Shown: piece after piece, positions 1 through 5,666 of the stretch
How the letters are laid out: the number at the start of each line of letters is the position of its first letter
How positions within the stretch are numbered: position 1 is the stretch's first letter
Origin: Holosporales bacterium
GTDB lineage: Bacteria; Pseudomonadota; Alphaproteobacteria; BNTO01
Direction: 5' to 3'
DNA: 6,301 nucleotides
Assembly: GCA_031273545.1 (NCBI GenBank)
Contig: JAISRQ010000027.1
Span: forward strand, 1-6,301
Notes under the pieces: model-generated
Told to the model about the DNA's origin: nothing
Seen by the model: only the letters and a program-made list of their open reading frames with translations
Database searches by the model: none
Translations under genes and position numbers: made by a program

Positions 1-245
1 TCTACCATTTTTAAACATTCAATCAACATTTGCGAACCGTTTGCAATAAAATACTTCCATGAATGTACAATATTTTACGTGAATATAGCTACCTTTTTAT
101 TTCTAGGATTTAGCCCTGCCTAACTAGGTACAATGGTTAGGGAGGAGCTTGTTTTTTTTAGATGCGTCAAAAATCCCCACCTATTCTCACGCCTCAAACG
201 GTTGCCGACTTTTTGCTAGTCAAACATTCTTTTATTGCGTTGATC
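1..245. other. AT-rich non-coding region beyond the ABC ATPase gene
   Basis: Stops interrupt every frame that would continue the ATPase gene leftward, so no second ATPase domain or permease begins here in a convincing way. The only open stretch reaching the left edge on the minus strand is a possible ATG at 29-27 with nine codons before the window ends. It has no Shine-Dalgarno sequence and cannot be judged. No GC-rich stem followed directly by a T run is visible on the minus strand, so I cannot place a terminator for the exporter genes. Two weak inverted repeats (30-46 and 119-141) and an eight-T run (152-159) are the only structure I see. Confidence 0.5.
119..141. repeat. Short inverted repeat, 6-bp arms
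   Basis: CCTAAC at 119-124 is the exact reverse complement of GTTAGG at 136-141, with an 11-base loop. A run of eight T lies 10 bases further right (152-159), too far from the stem for a standard plus-strand terminator, and no plus-strand gene precedes it. On the minus strand no T run follows. It could be a weak operator or a chance palindrome. Confidence 0.3.
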
Positions 246-998
246 CTACCCATGCGAGAGCTTAATCAGTAGCTCATTGAAATCCGCCACATCAAACTGA
301 ATCATCAGCTGCCGTGGCTCCCCTTCCGCCAACACGCGCCCATTTTCCAGTAAATGCACCTGCGTACAGCGTTCAGCTTCATCCATATATGCGGTTGCCA
401 TCAGTATCGTAATCTTGTTTTTTTTCAATAGATCATACAGCAACGTCCAAAATTCCCTGCGACTAATCGGATCAACGCCATTCGTTGGTTCGTCAAGCAA
501 GATAACAGATGGAGAACGCAATAGCGCGCACATCAGCCCAAGCTTTTTATACATGCCCCCAGATAATTTTCCTGCAGCGCGCCCCTTAAATTCCTCTAAG
601 CGCGTCAAGTTCAATAACTCTTTGCTTTTTTTATCAAAATCTTTATGACTCATTCCATACATGTCTTTAAAAAAAAGCATGTGTTCTTCGATTGATAAGT
701 CCGCATACAAGCTTTGTGTCTCTGGCATATATGCAATCTCATCGCGGATATTTTTTAATTTTACCGATTTTCCATCCAATAAATATGAAATTTCCCCAGA
801 TTTCAGGTCCAGCAACCCAAGCAACGTCCTTAGCAACGTTGTCTTCCCAGCACCTTCTGGCCCTATTATTCCGTGGATAACGCCAGCGGAAAAGTGCATT
901 GTACAGTGATCAAGCGCCGTTACATCCCCGAATTTTCGCGACAAATTTTTTACGTCAATGCTAATAGAGTAAGACCCAGCCCCCTCGCACGTCGTCAT
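246..998 (-). CDS. ABC transporter ATP-binding protein, YbhF/RbbA N-terminal-domain type
   Basis: This is a single cytoplasmic nucleotide-binding domain of 250 residues that should power an ABC-2 type exporter. Visible motifs are Walker A GPEGAGKTT (46-54), signature LSGGM (145-149), Walker B VILLDEP with catalytic Glu170, and D-loop GVDP (174-177). Two positions are unusual. The Q-loop site in YMPE has Glu93 where Gln is commonest, and the H-loop reads ATAYMDEAE with Ala203 where most ATPases have His. The TAYMDEAE form is what I recall for the degenerate N-terminal domain of two-domain YbhF/RbbA proteins, yet this protein stops after one domain. The start overlaps the adaptor stop as ATGA, with AAGGA six bases upstream, so translation is probably coupled. 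Family assignment is firm; the transported substrate is unknown and no permease is in view. An A8 tract (418-425) lies within the gene. Confidence 0.93.
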   Translation of the reverse strand: MTTCEGAGSYSISIDVKNLSRKFGDVTALDHCTMHFSAGVIHGIIGPEGAGKTTLLRTLLGLLDLKSGEISYLLDGKSVKLKNIRDEIAYMPETQSLYADLSIEEHMLFFKDMYGMSHKDFDKKSKELLNLTRLEEFKGRAAGKLSGGMYKKLGLMCALLRSPSVILLDEPTNGVDPISRREFWTLLYDLLKKNKITILMATAYMDEAERCTQVHLLENGRVLAEGEPRQLMIQFDVADFNELLIKLSHG

Positions 999-1750
999 GG
1001 AGCGTCCTTGAACAATGTTTCAATCGTCATCCCAGGCTTGAGGACCTCGTCTTCGTTAAGGAAATCCACCTGGACTTTATACACCAAGCGCGTTCGTTCG
1101 CTGCGCGTCTGGACGTTTTTTGGAGTAAACTCGGGCTCGCTGCTGATTACCGCGATTTTGCCATGAAACTCCCGCCCGGGCACTTCGGGAAGCGAACACA
1201 CAACATCCGCGCCAACCTTCAGGGATGCGACTTTATCGTGTTCAACATAGAAAAACGCCTTTATGTTACGGATGTCCGCAATAAGCGCGAGCCCCGTTCC
1301 TTGCGTCACCCATTCGCCAAGTTCCTTATATTTAGCAAGAATTACACCGTCAATTGAAGACGCAACCTTGCACCAGCGAAGCTTCAGCTCTACGCCATCT
1401 TTTTCTGCTTGTATGGCTTCGAGGTCAGATTTTGAAAAATTCCCTGCTTTATATAAAGTGAGGGCGCGTTCATGCTTGCTCTTTATCTTTTTTAGTGAAA
1501 TTTGCAATTCGGCGCTATCTAGCTCAGCAAGGAGGTCGCCTTTTTTCAAGCGATCCCCTGCCTTTATATCAAATTTTATTATTTGCGACGGCAAACGCGA
1601 CGGGATCACAACGCGCGTAGCCTCAAGACAGCCCGCGTAAAATAATTCATCATTAAACCCGCCCAGCATCTCCCAAGGCTTTGTATACCACGCCCCGAAG
1701 GCCACGGCCCCAATGCCAATGCTCGCAATAAATATTTTTTTGATATTCAT
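995..1750 (-). CDS. HlyD-family periplasmic adaptor, YbhG-like
   Basis: This 251-residue membrane-fusion protein would link an inner-membrane ABC exporter to the periplasm or an outer-membrane channel. Residues 1-22 are a short basic start followed by a hydrophobic segment, acting as membrane anchor or uncleaved signal. Residues about 45-78 form the first lipoyl half (IPSRLPSQI, then the AGDRLKKGDLLAELD strand-turn). About 80-127 is a helical hairpin, and about 128-160 is the second lipoyl half (SSIDGVI, GEWVTQG). A beta-barrel follows with EFTPKNVQT (207-215) and RLVYKVQV, a close match to the EFTPKTVET...LVY region of E. coli YbhG. The protein is about 80 residues shorter than YbhG, nearly all lost from the coiled-coil hairpin. 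It starts 10 bp after xseB with no clear Shine-Dalgarno sequence and overlaps the ATPase gene by 4 bp. Substrate unknown. Confidence 0.92.
   Translation of the reverse strand: MNIKKIFIASIGIGAVAFGAWYTKPWEMLGGFNDELFYAGCLEATRVVIPSRLPSQIIKFDIKAGDRLKKGDLLAELDSAELQISLKKIKSKHERALTLYKAGNFSKSDLEAIQAEKDGVELKLRWCKVASSIDGVILAKYKELGEWVTQGTGLALIADIRNIKAFFYVEHDKVASLKVGADVVCSLPEVPGREFHGKIAVISSEPEFTPKNVQTRSERTRLVYKVQVDFLNEDEVLKPGMTIETLFKDAP
1005..1009 (-). promoter_or_regulatory. Ribosome binding site of the ABC ATPase gene
   Basis: AAGGA on the minus strand lies six bases before the ATG at 998. It sits inside the last codons of the adaptor gene. This supports the overlapping ATGA start over an internal one. 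Confidence 0.6.
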
Positions 1751-1760
1751 AGCGTCGCCA

Positions 1761-2006
1761 CTAATTTACTGGCTCAAGTGACACAGCCGGATCCTGCGCC
1801 GACTTTATCACCTTCTCTATCTTTAGCTTTGCCTCTTGGAGCTTCCTCTCACAGCACCGCCTCAGCTTGTTGCCAAACTCAAACGCAACAACGGCGTCAT
1901 CCAAAGACAAATCGCCCTGTTCTAGTGATTTTACGATTACCTCGAGGCGCCCTAACGCGTCTTCGAACGATAATGCTGAAATTTCTTCGTCCGTAATTAT
2001 TTGCAT
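1761..2006 (-). CDS. xseB: Exodeoxyribonuclease VII small subunit
   Basis: XseB is the small, helical subunit that binds XseA in exonuclease VII, a cytoplasmic enzyme that degrades single-stranded DNA to oligonucleotides in repair and recombination. The product is 81 residues, the usual family size (about 80). The family core is visible: SFEDALGRLEVIVKSLEQGD (13-32), LSLDDAVVAFEFG (33-45), then the second helix LRRCCERKLQEAKLKIEKV (48-66). The frame stays open upstream to an ATG at 2132, but that would add 42 residues unlike any XseB, so I chose the ATG at 2006. Neither start has a good Shine-Dalgarno sequence; the nearest GGA is 12 bases before ATG 2006. xseA is not in the window, and the two subunit genes are often unlinked. 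Confidence 0.93.
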   Translation of the reverse strand: MQIITDEEISALSFEDALGRLEVIVKSLEQGDLSLDDAVVAFEFGNKLRRCCERKLQEAKLKIEKVIKSAQDPAVSLEPVN

Positions 2007-2172
2007 AGCATATTCAGATCCAACCCGACAGTGAGATTGTACAACAATACATGTTGAATTGCGAGGATCTTTGCAGAGATACGACCGGGCAAGTATCAGA
2101 GCTTGAAGAGCTGAGAAAGTAGCATACACCATTATCAGACGTACATTGTCCGGATGTTTCCTATCCAGCGGC
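2007..2172 (-). other. 166-bp spacer between bioF and xseB
   Basis: This is the longest gap within the otherwise tight fabG-to-ATPase run. It holds no recognisable gene. A possible -10 GATAAT lies on the minus strand near 2130-2135 but lacks a good -35. A GATAC/GTATC stem with a 10-base loop is at 2078-2097, and ATTGT/ACAAT and CAACA/TGTTG repeats are near 2036-2056. A 13-codon reading frame starts with GTG overlapping the bioF stop (GTGA) and ends at once. The gap may carry an xseB promoter or the relic of a lost gene. Confidence 0.4.
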
Positions 2173-3285
2173 TCACTTTCTCGCGTATTCGACCGCCCCC
2201 AACAGGCGGCTCACATCCCCCCTGCTGTGAACTGCACTAACCGCAATGCGAATCCTCGTTGTTGGGGACGTGGGCTTACGTATCCCTGACACAATTATCT
2301 TTTTCGACTCCAGGACCCCCTTAACAGCAACCATGTCATCTATGCGTTCAAATACGATGGGCACAATATTCGTCCCCGCCCCAAGAACAAGATACCCAGC
2401 ATCCCGCAGCGCCTGCCTCAAAAAACTTGCATTTTCAAGAATGTCTTTTCGTGCCGTGTCCAACCCTTTCACCAACTTCCACGCATGCTGCGCCGCCCCA
2501 ATGCAAAAAGGGGACAGCGCCGTTGAGTATATGAAACCGCGACATTTTTGGATTAAATATTTTTTTATGACGTCACTGCAAGCCACATATGCGCCAGATG
2601 ACCCAAGCGCCTTGCTAAACGTTCCCATGACTACAGTCGCCTTCGGGTCTAACACAAAATCTGTAGACATCCCGTACCCATGCGCACCATATAACCCCGT
2701 AGCATGAGCCTCGTCCAAATACAGCAAAGCTCCGTACTTTTCGGATAAAAACGACAACGCCGCCATGTCCGCAGTATCCCCGTCCATTCCGAACACAGTC
2801 TCAGAAGCGATAAGCAGTTCCTTCTCTGCATTTTTTTTAAGTAGATCCTCTAGTTGCGAATAGTCCAAATGCTCAAACCTAAGTAATTTCGCACGACTAG
2901 CAAACACGCCTTGGTACATGCTTGCATGGTTTAGCTTGTCGAATAGGACCACGGAATCCTTGTCTGTAAGTGCCTCCAGTGTGCCGGAGTTTGCCTGAAA
3001 GCCAGAGTTAAAGAGCAAAGCCCCCTCAGTATCCTTATCTTTGGCGATTTGGGCCTCAAATTTCTCAAAAAGGGGGAGATTTCCCGACAAAAGCCTCGCC
3101 CCTGTGCTCCCGGCACCGTATGTTATTGCAGCACTGCACCCAGCTTCAATTACGCTTTTGCACTGCGATAAACCTAGGTAATCATTACTAGAGAAATTGC
3201 AATATGAAGCGTCCCACAGCGGAAGCGTTCGAATGAGCGACTCGCGCTCCAACCAAGTAATTTTCTCCTCAAAGTTTGCAAGCAA
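2173..3285 (-). CDS. bioF: 8-amino-7-oxononanoate synthase
   Basis: BioF is a PLP-dependent alpha-oxoamine synthase that condenses pimeloyl-ACP (or -CoA) with L-alanine to give 8-amino-7-oxononanoate, the first ring-forming step of biotin synthesis. The 370 residues cover the fold. Seen are NFSSNDYLGLS (30-40), GAGSTGARLLSGN (57-69), LNHAS with PLP-stacking His120, SETVFGMDGD (161-170), DEAHATGLYG with Asp191 and His194, and GTFSKALGSSG with Schiff-base Lys225. GIRKPTSP (334-341) matches the IRPPTVP loop of BioF better than the equivalent in 2-amino-3-ketobutyrate ligase or ALA synthase. The start is TTG at 3285; an in-frame TGA lies four codons upstream and there is no in-frame ATG near. GAGA seven bases before TTG is a weak ribosome site. 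It follows fabG by 26 bp. No other bio gene is in view. Confidence 0.92.
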   Translation of the reverse strand: MLANFEEKITWLERESLIRTLPLWDASYCNFSSNDYLGLSQCKSVIEAGCSAAITYGAGSTGARLLSGNLPLFEKFEAQIAKDKDTEGALLFNSGFQANSGTLEALTDKDSVVLFDKLNHASMYQGVFASRAKLLRFEHLDYSQLEDLLKKNAEKELLIASETVFGMDGDTADMAALSFLSEKYGALLYLDEAHATGLYGAHGYGMSTDFVLDPKATVVMGTFSKALGSSGAYVACSDVIKKYLIQKCRGFIYSTALSPFCIGAAQHAWKLVKGLDTARKDILENASFLRQALRDAGYLVLGAGTNIVPIVFERIDDMVAVKGVLESKKIIVSGIRKPTSPTTRIRIAVSAVHSRGDVSRLLGAVEYARK

Positions 3286-3311
3286 GATTGTATCTCATAA
3301 GATCTAGGTTC

Positions 3312-4052
3312 CTAATACAGGCCACCATTAACATGAATAGTCGTCCCCGTGATATACGAAGCTTTGTTTGATGCAAGAAAAGCTACTGCATTCGCGACTT
3401 CTTCAGGAGTCCCTACGCGCCCAAGGGGAATGGACGCAAGCAGACGTTCCTTTACTTTGTCAGGAAGAGCACTCGTCATTGCAGAATCTATGAATCCAGG
3501 GGCAACGCAGTTCACAGTAACCCCCCTTGAACCAATCTCCAGTGCCAACGCCTTTGACATGCCAATGAGCCCTGCCTTAGACGCACAGTAGTTGACTTGT
3601 CCAGCATTTCCCATACACCCAACAACAGACGCAATGTTAATAATGCGGCCAGAACGTTGTGATATCATAGGACGCGTCGCCGCTCTGCATAGGCGAAAGC
3701 ACGCTTCTAGGTTTAGCTTCAACACCAAGTCCCAGTCATTGTCCGTCATCCGAATAATCAAGTTGTCCCTTGTTATTCCCGCATTGTTTACAAGCACATC
3801 AACGCGACCCAATGCTTCTACAGCCGTGGGGAACAGCGCATCCGTCTGATCATTATTCATAAGGTTTACTTCGAAGGGAATGATCTCACATGTTGGAGTT
3901 GATAAATCCTTTACCATTTTCCCCAATATATCGCCTTCTATTCCAGAAATTGCTACTTTGCTGAAGCCATCCTGGATAAACGCCCGAGTAATCGCCCCGC
4001 CAATGTCTCCGGTAGCTCCAGTAATGAGTGCTGTTCTATTTAAATCTGTCAT
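3312..4052 (-). CDS. fabG: 3-oxoacyl-[acyl-carrier-protein] reductase
   Basis: FabG is a cytoplasmic NADPH-dependent short-chain reductase that reduces 3-oxoacyl-ACP in each round of fatty-acid elongation. The 246-residue length is typical (E. coli 244). Seen are the dinucleotide loop TGATGDIG (11-18), NNAG (89-92), catalytic Asn114, Ser142, Tyr155 and Lys159 (YCASK), the PG motif at 185-186, and the C-terminal ASYITGTTIHVNGG. NYCASKAGLIGMSK is close to rickettsial FabG. The TGxxxGxG loop is altered: Asp16 replaces the middle Gly, and the Arg common in FabG nearby is Gly15. It starts 9 bp after mreB with AGGA overlapping the mreB stop codon, so the two are probably coupled. The usual neighbours fabD, acpP and fabF are absent, while bioF follows directly. 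It may serve general lipid synthesis, pimeloyl-ACP formation or both. Confidence 0.92.
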   Translation of the reverse strand: MTDLNRTALITGATGDIGGAITRAFIQDGFSKVAISGIEGDILGKMVKDLSTPTCEIIPFEVNLMNNDQTDALFPTAVEALGRVDVLVNNAGITRDNLIIRMTDNDWDLVLKLNLEACFRLCRAATRPMISQRSGRIINIASVVGCMGNAGQVNYCASKAGLIGMSKALALEIGSRGVTVNCVAPGFIDSAMTSALPDKVKERLLASIPLGRVGTPEEVANAVAFLASNKASYITGTTIHVNGGLY

Positions 4053-4059
4053 TTTTTCA

Positions 4060-4063
4060 TCCT
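4060..4063 (-). promoter_or_regulatory. Ribosome binding site of fabG
   Basis: AGGA on the minus strand is seven bases before the fabG ATG and overlaps the TAG stop of mreB (4064-4062). This links fabG translation to mreB. Confidence 0.6.
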
Positions 4064-5111
4064 AATACATACTTGCTAAAACGCCATTAAACAACTTAGT
4101 CTCTTCTAATATTCTTCCTGTCCCTAAAACTACACAGTGTAATGCATGATCCGACACAGCGACAGGTACGCCCGTTGCTTGATGAAGCACCCCTGCAAGG
4201 CCCCCAAGCAAGGCGCCGCCTCCAGTCATCGTAATCCCGCGTTCAACTATATCTGCTGATAGCTCTGGCGCCGTATTTTCCAGGGCCGTCTTTACTGCAT
4301 CAGCAATTGCTGCAACAACCTCGAACAACGATTCCGCTATCTGAGACTGCGTGATTTCAATTTCATGAGGAACCCCCGTAGACAAACTGCGCCCCTTGAT
4401 TGCCATCTTTATGTTGTAGCTATCCTTACTGATTGAGGCTGACCCAATGTTCTGTTTTATCCGTTCCGCCGTAGCCTCACCTATGAGCAAGTTATGCGTG
4501 CGGCGAATGTAGTTTATGATTGCCTCATCCATTTTATCTCCACCAACGCGGATAGAGAAAGCGCAGACGATGCCCCCAAGGGAAAGCACTGCGACCTCCG
4601 TCGTTCCGCCTCCTATGTCGACTACCATGCACCCAACGGGCTCCGTTACAGGCAAGTCCGCACCAATCGCAGCTGCCATAGGCTCTTCCACCAGGAAAAC
4701 TTCCCGGGCTCCTGCCCCCTCTGCAGACTCTTGTATCGCGCGTCGCTCCACTGCAGTTGACCCAGACGGCACACAAATAACAATGCGCGGCGAAACAAAG
4801 CCGCGACGATTGTGAACCTTGCGAATAAAGTGCTTGATCATTTCCTCGGCGACTTCGAAATCAGCAATAACGCCGTCACGAAGGGGACGGATCGCCTGTA
4901 TGTTGCCAGGGGTGCGCCCTACCATCATCTTGGCTTCTTCCCCAACAGCCAAAACGACGCGCTTTCCTTGATGAGACCCCAATGCCACAACCGATGGTTC
5001 ACTCAAAACAACGCCGCGCCCCTTTGCATACACAAGAGTGTTTGCCGTACCAAGGTCAATTGCCAAATCAGACGACAGCATCCCCCAAAGTTTGGAAAAC
5101 GTTCTAGACAT
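4062..5111 (-). CDS. mreB: Rod shape-determining protein MreB
   Basis: MreB is the bacterial actin that polymerises on the inner face of the cytoplasmic membrane and directs the elongation machinery for cell-wall synthesis. The 349 residues are full length. Seen are a short N-terminal amphipathic stretch, phosphate-1 loop DLGTANT (19-25), VEEP around Glu143 (catalytic region), phosphate-2 loop DIGGGTTE (165-172) and adenosine motif TMTGGGALL (294-302). VGRTPGNIQAIRPLRDG (64-80) and HFIRKVHNRR are of alphaproteobacterial type. The start has AGGAG five bases upstream. In most rod-shaped proteobacteria mreC, mreD and the PBP2/RodA genes follow; here fabG follows after 9 bp. No deletion or missing catalytic motif is visible, so the protein should be functional. 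It shows the organism keeps at least part of a wall-elongation system. Confidence 0.97.
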   Translation of the reverse strand: MSRTFSKLWGMLSSDLAIDLGTANTLVYAKGRGVVLSEPSVVALGSHQGKRVVLAVGEEAKMMVGRTPGNIQAIRPLRDGVIADFEVAEEMIKHFIRKVHNRRGFVSPRIVICVPSGSTAVERRAIQESAEGAGAREVFLVEEPMAAAIGADLPVTEPVGCMVVDIGGGTTEVAVLSLGGIVCAFSIRVGGDKMDEAIINYIRRTHNLLIGEATAERIKQNIGSASISKDSYNIKMAIKGRSLSTGVPHEIEITQSQIAESLFEVVAAIADAVKTALENTAPELSADIVERGITMTGGGALLGGLAGVLHQATGVPVAVSDHALHCVVLGTGRILEETKLFNGVLASMY

Positions 5112-5116
5112 CGTTA

Positions 5117-5121
5117 CTCCT
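5117..5121 (-). promoter_or_regulatory. Ribosome binding site of mreB
   Basis: AGGAG lies five bases before the mreB ATG at 5111. It is the clearest Shine-Dalgarno sequence in the window, which agrees with strong mreB expression. Confidence 0.7.
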
Positions 5122-5130
5122 ATTTTATTT

Positions 5131-5155
5131 AGTCTTACTTTCGTGAAGAAAGACT
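5131..5155 (-). repeat. Hairpin in the mreB 5' leader
   Basis: AGTCTT (5131-5136) pairs with AAGACT (5150-5155), and after one mismatch on each side CTT (5138-5140) pairs with AAG (5146-5148), leaving the 5-base loop TCGTG. No T run follows on either strand, so it is not a normal terminator. It lies about 10 bases upstream of the mreB ribosome site. It could affect mreB messenger stability or mark the end of the infA transcript. The 10-bp palindrome ACTTATAAGT (5153-5162) overlaps its edge. Confidence 0.45.
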
Positions 5156-5214
5156 TATAAGTTCTTAATTTATTATCGGCGTTATTTTGATACCCCGGTA
5201 TTTCCCTTGGCTCG

Positions 5215-5433
5215 CTATTTTTGTCTGAACGTTATACGCCCCTTTGTTAAATCGTAAGGTGTCATCTCAACCGTAACTTTATCTCCAACCAATATGCGAA
5301 TACGGTTCTTTCTTACGCGTCCTGATGTGTGAGCGATTATTATACAATCATTCTCAAGCTTTACTTTAAACATTGCATTCGGAAGTAGTTCAAGAACAAC
5401 TCCTTCAAATTCTATTAATTCCTCTTTGGGCAT
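5215..5433 (-). CDS. infA: Translation initiation factor IF-1
   Basis: IF-1 is a small OB-fold protein that binds the A site of the 30S subunit and helps IF-2 and IF-3 place the initiator tRNA. From the ATG at 5433 the product is 72 residues, the standard length, starting MPKEELIEFEG. Diagnostic stretches are VLELLPNAMFKVKLEN, AHTSGRVRKNRIRIL, and the C-terminal GDKVTVEMTPYDLTKGRITFR, all conserved across IF-1 proteins. A GTG two codons upstream (5439) would give 74 residues but is less likely. No Shine-Dalgarno sequence precedes either start. The gene stands 103 bp from mreB and 227-233 bp from the divergent nuclease gene, so it probably has its own promoter. The alphaproteobacterial neighbour maf is not next to it. 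Confidence 0.96.
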   Translation of the reverse strand: MPKEELIEFEGVVLELLPNAMFKVKLENDCIIIAHTSGRVRKNRIRILVGDKVTVEMTPYDLTKGRITFRQK

Positions 5434-5465
5434 ATACACGAAAATAAACAGTGGGCTTACGATAA

Positions 5466-5494
5466 ATACTACGACAACACATGAATATTCGCAA
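5466..5494 (-). promoter_or_regulatory. Possible infA promoter
   Basis: On the minus strand TTGCGA (-35, 5494-5489) and TAGTAT (-10, 5471-5466) are separated by 17 bases. Each box matches four of six sigma-70 consensus positions. Transcription would start near 5459, leaving a leader of about 26 bases before the ATG with no ribosome site. This is a plausible but unproven call. Confidence 0.4.
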
Positions 5495-5556
5495 TTTCTT
5501 TTATCACATGAGGCAGAGCCACATCATGAAAAAAGCAAGAAGATTTTGTCATTCAG

Positions 5557-5581
5557 ATACTGCATAATTTTTGAGCAGTAT
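5557..5581. repeat. Perfect 7-bp inverted repeat between infA and the Rpn gene
   Basis: ATACTGC (5557-5563) and GCAGTAT (5575-5581) are exact reverse complements separated by an AT-rich 11-base loop. No T run follows the right arm, so it is not a clear terminator. A second pair, TTAAT (5581-5585) and ATTAA (5594-5598), abuts it. The position just upstream of the putative plus-strand promoter would suit an operator. Confidence 0.45.
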
Positions 5582-5600
5582 TAATTGCTACTCATTAACA

Positions 5601-5630
5601 TTGCCCTCTGACTTGGTTATATCATACAAT
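5601..5630 (+). promoter_or_regulatory. Possible promoter of the Rpn-family gene
   Basis: TTGCCC (-35, 5601-5606) and TACAAT (-10, 5625-5630) are separated by 18 bases, with four and five of six consensus matches respectively. Transcription would start near 5637, about 30 bases before the ATG. AGGGAG at 5638-5643 is too far from the ATG to be its ribosome site. Confidence 0.45.
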
Positions 5631-5666
5631 TAGCGTTAGGGAGACCTGGATATACGTGTTGAAGTA

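Noticed and set aside
30..46. Imperfect palindrome TTGCGAACCGTTTGCAA, with a 9-bp inverted copy of its core at 195-203
   Set aside because: It is short and imperfect, and a 9-bp match within 245 bases is not far from chance; no gene nearby can be tied to it.
119..159. Rho-independent terminator from the CCTAAC/GTTAGG stem and the following T run
   Set aside because: The T run is 10 bases from the stem, the stem is only 6 bp, and no plus-strand gene precedes it.
415..909. Plus-strand open frames opposite the ABC ATPase gene
   Set aside because: They are antisense to a gene with clear motifs, have no recognisable domains and no ribosome sites.
2007..2132. N-terminal extension of XseB to the ATG at 2132 (123 residues)
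   Set aside because: XseB proteins are about 80 residues and the added 42 residues match nothing in the family; the 81-residue start fits better.
2173..3285. ALA synthase, serine palmitoyltransferase or 2-amino-3-ketobutyrate ligase instead of BioF
   Set aside because: The GIRKPTSP loop and the NFSSNDYLGLS and SETVFGMDGD segments match BioF best; the alternatives share the fold but differ at this loop.
4494..5132. Open frames overlapping mreB on both strands
   Set aside because: They are shadows of a highly conserved gene, with low-complexity or arginine/cysteine-rich products.
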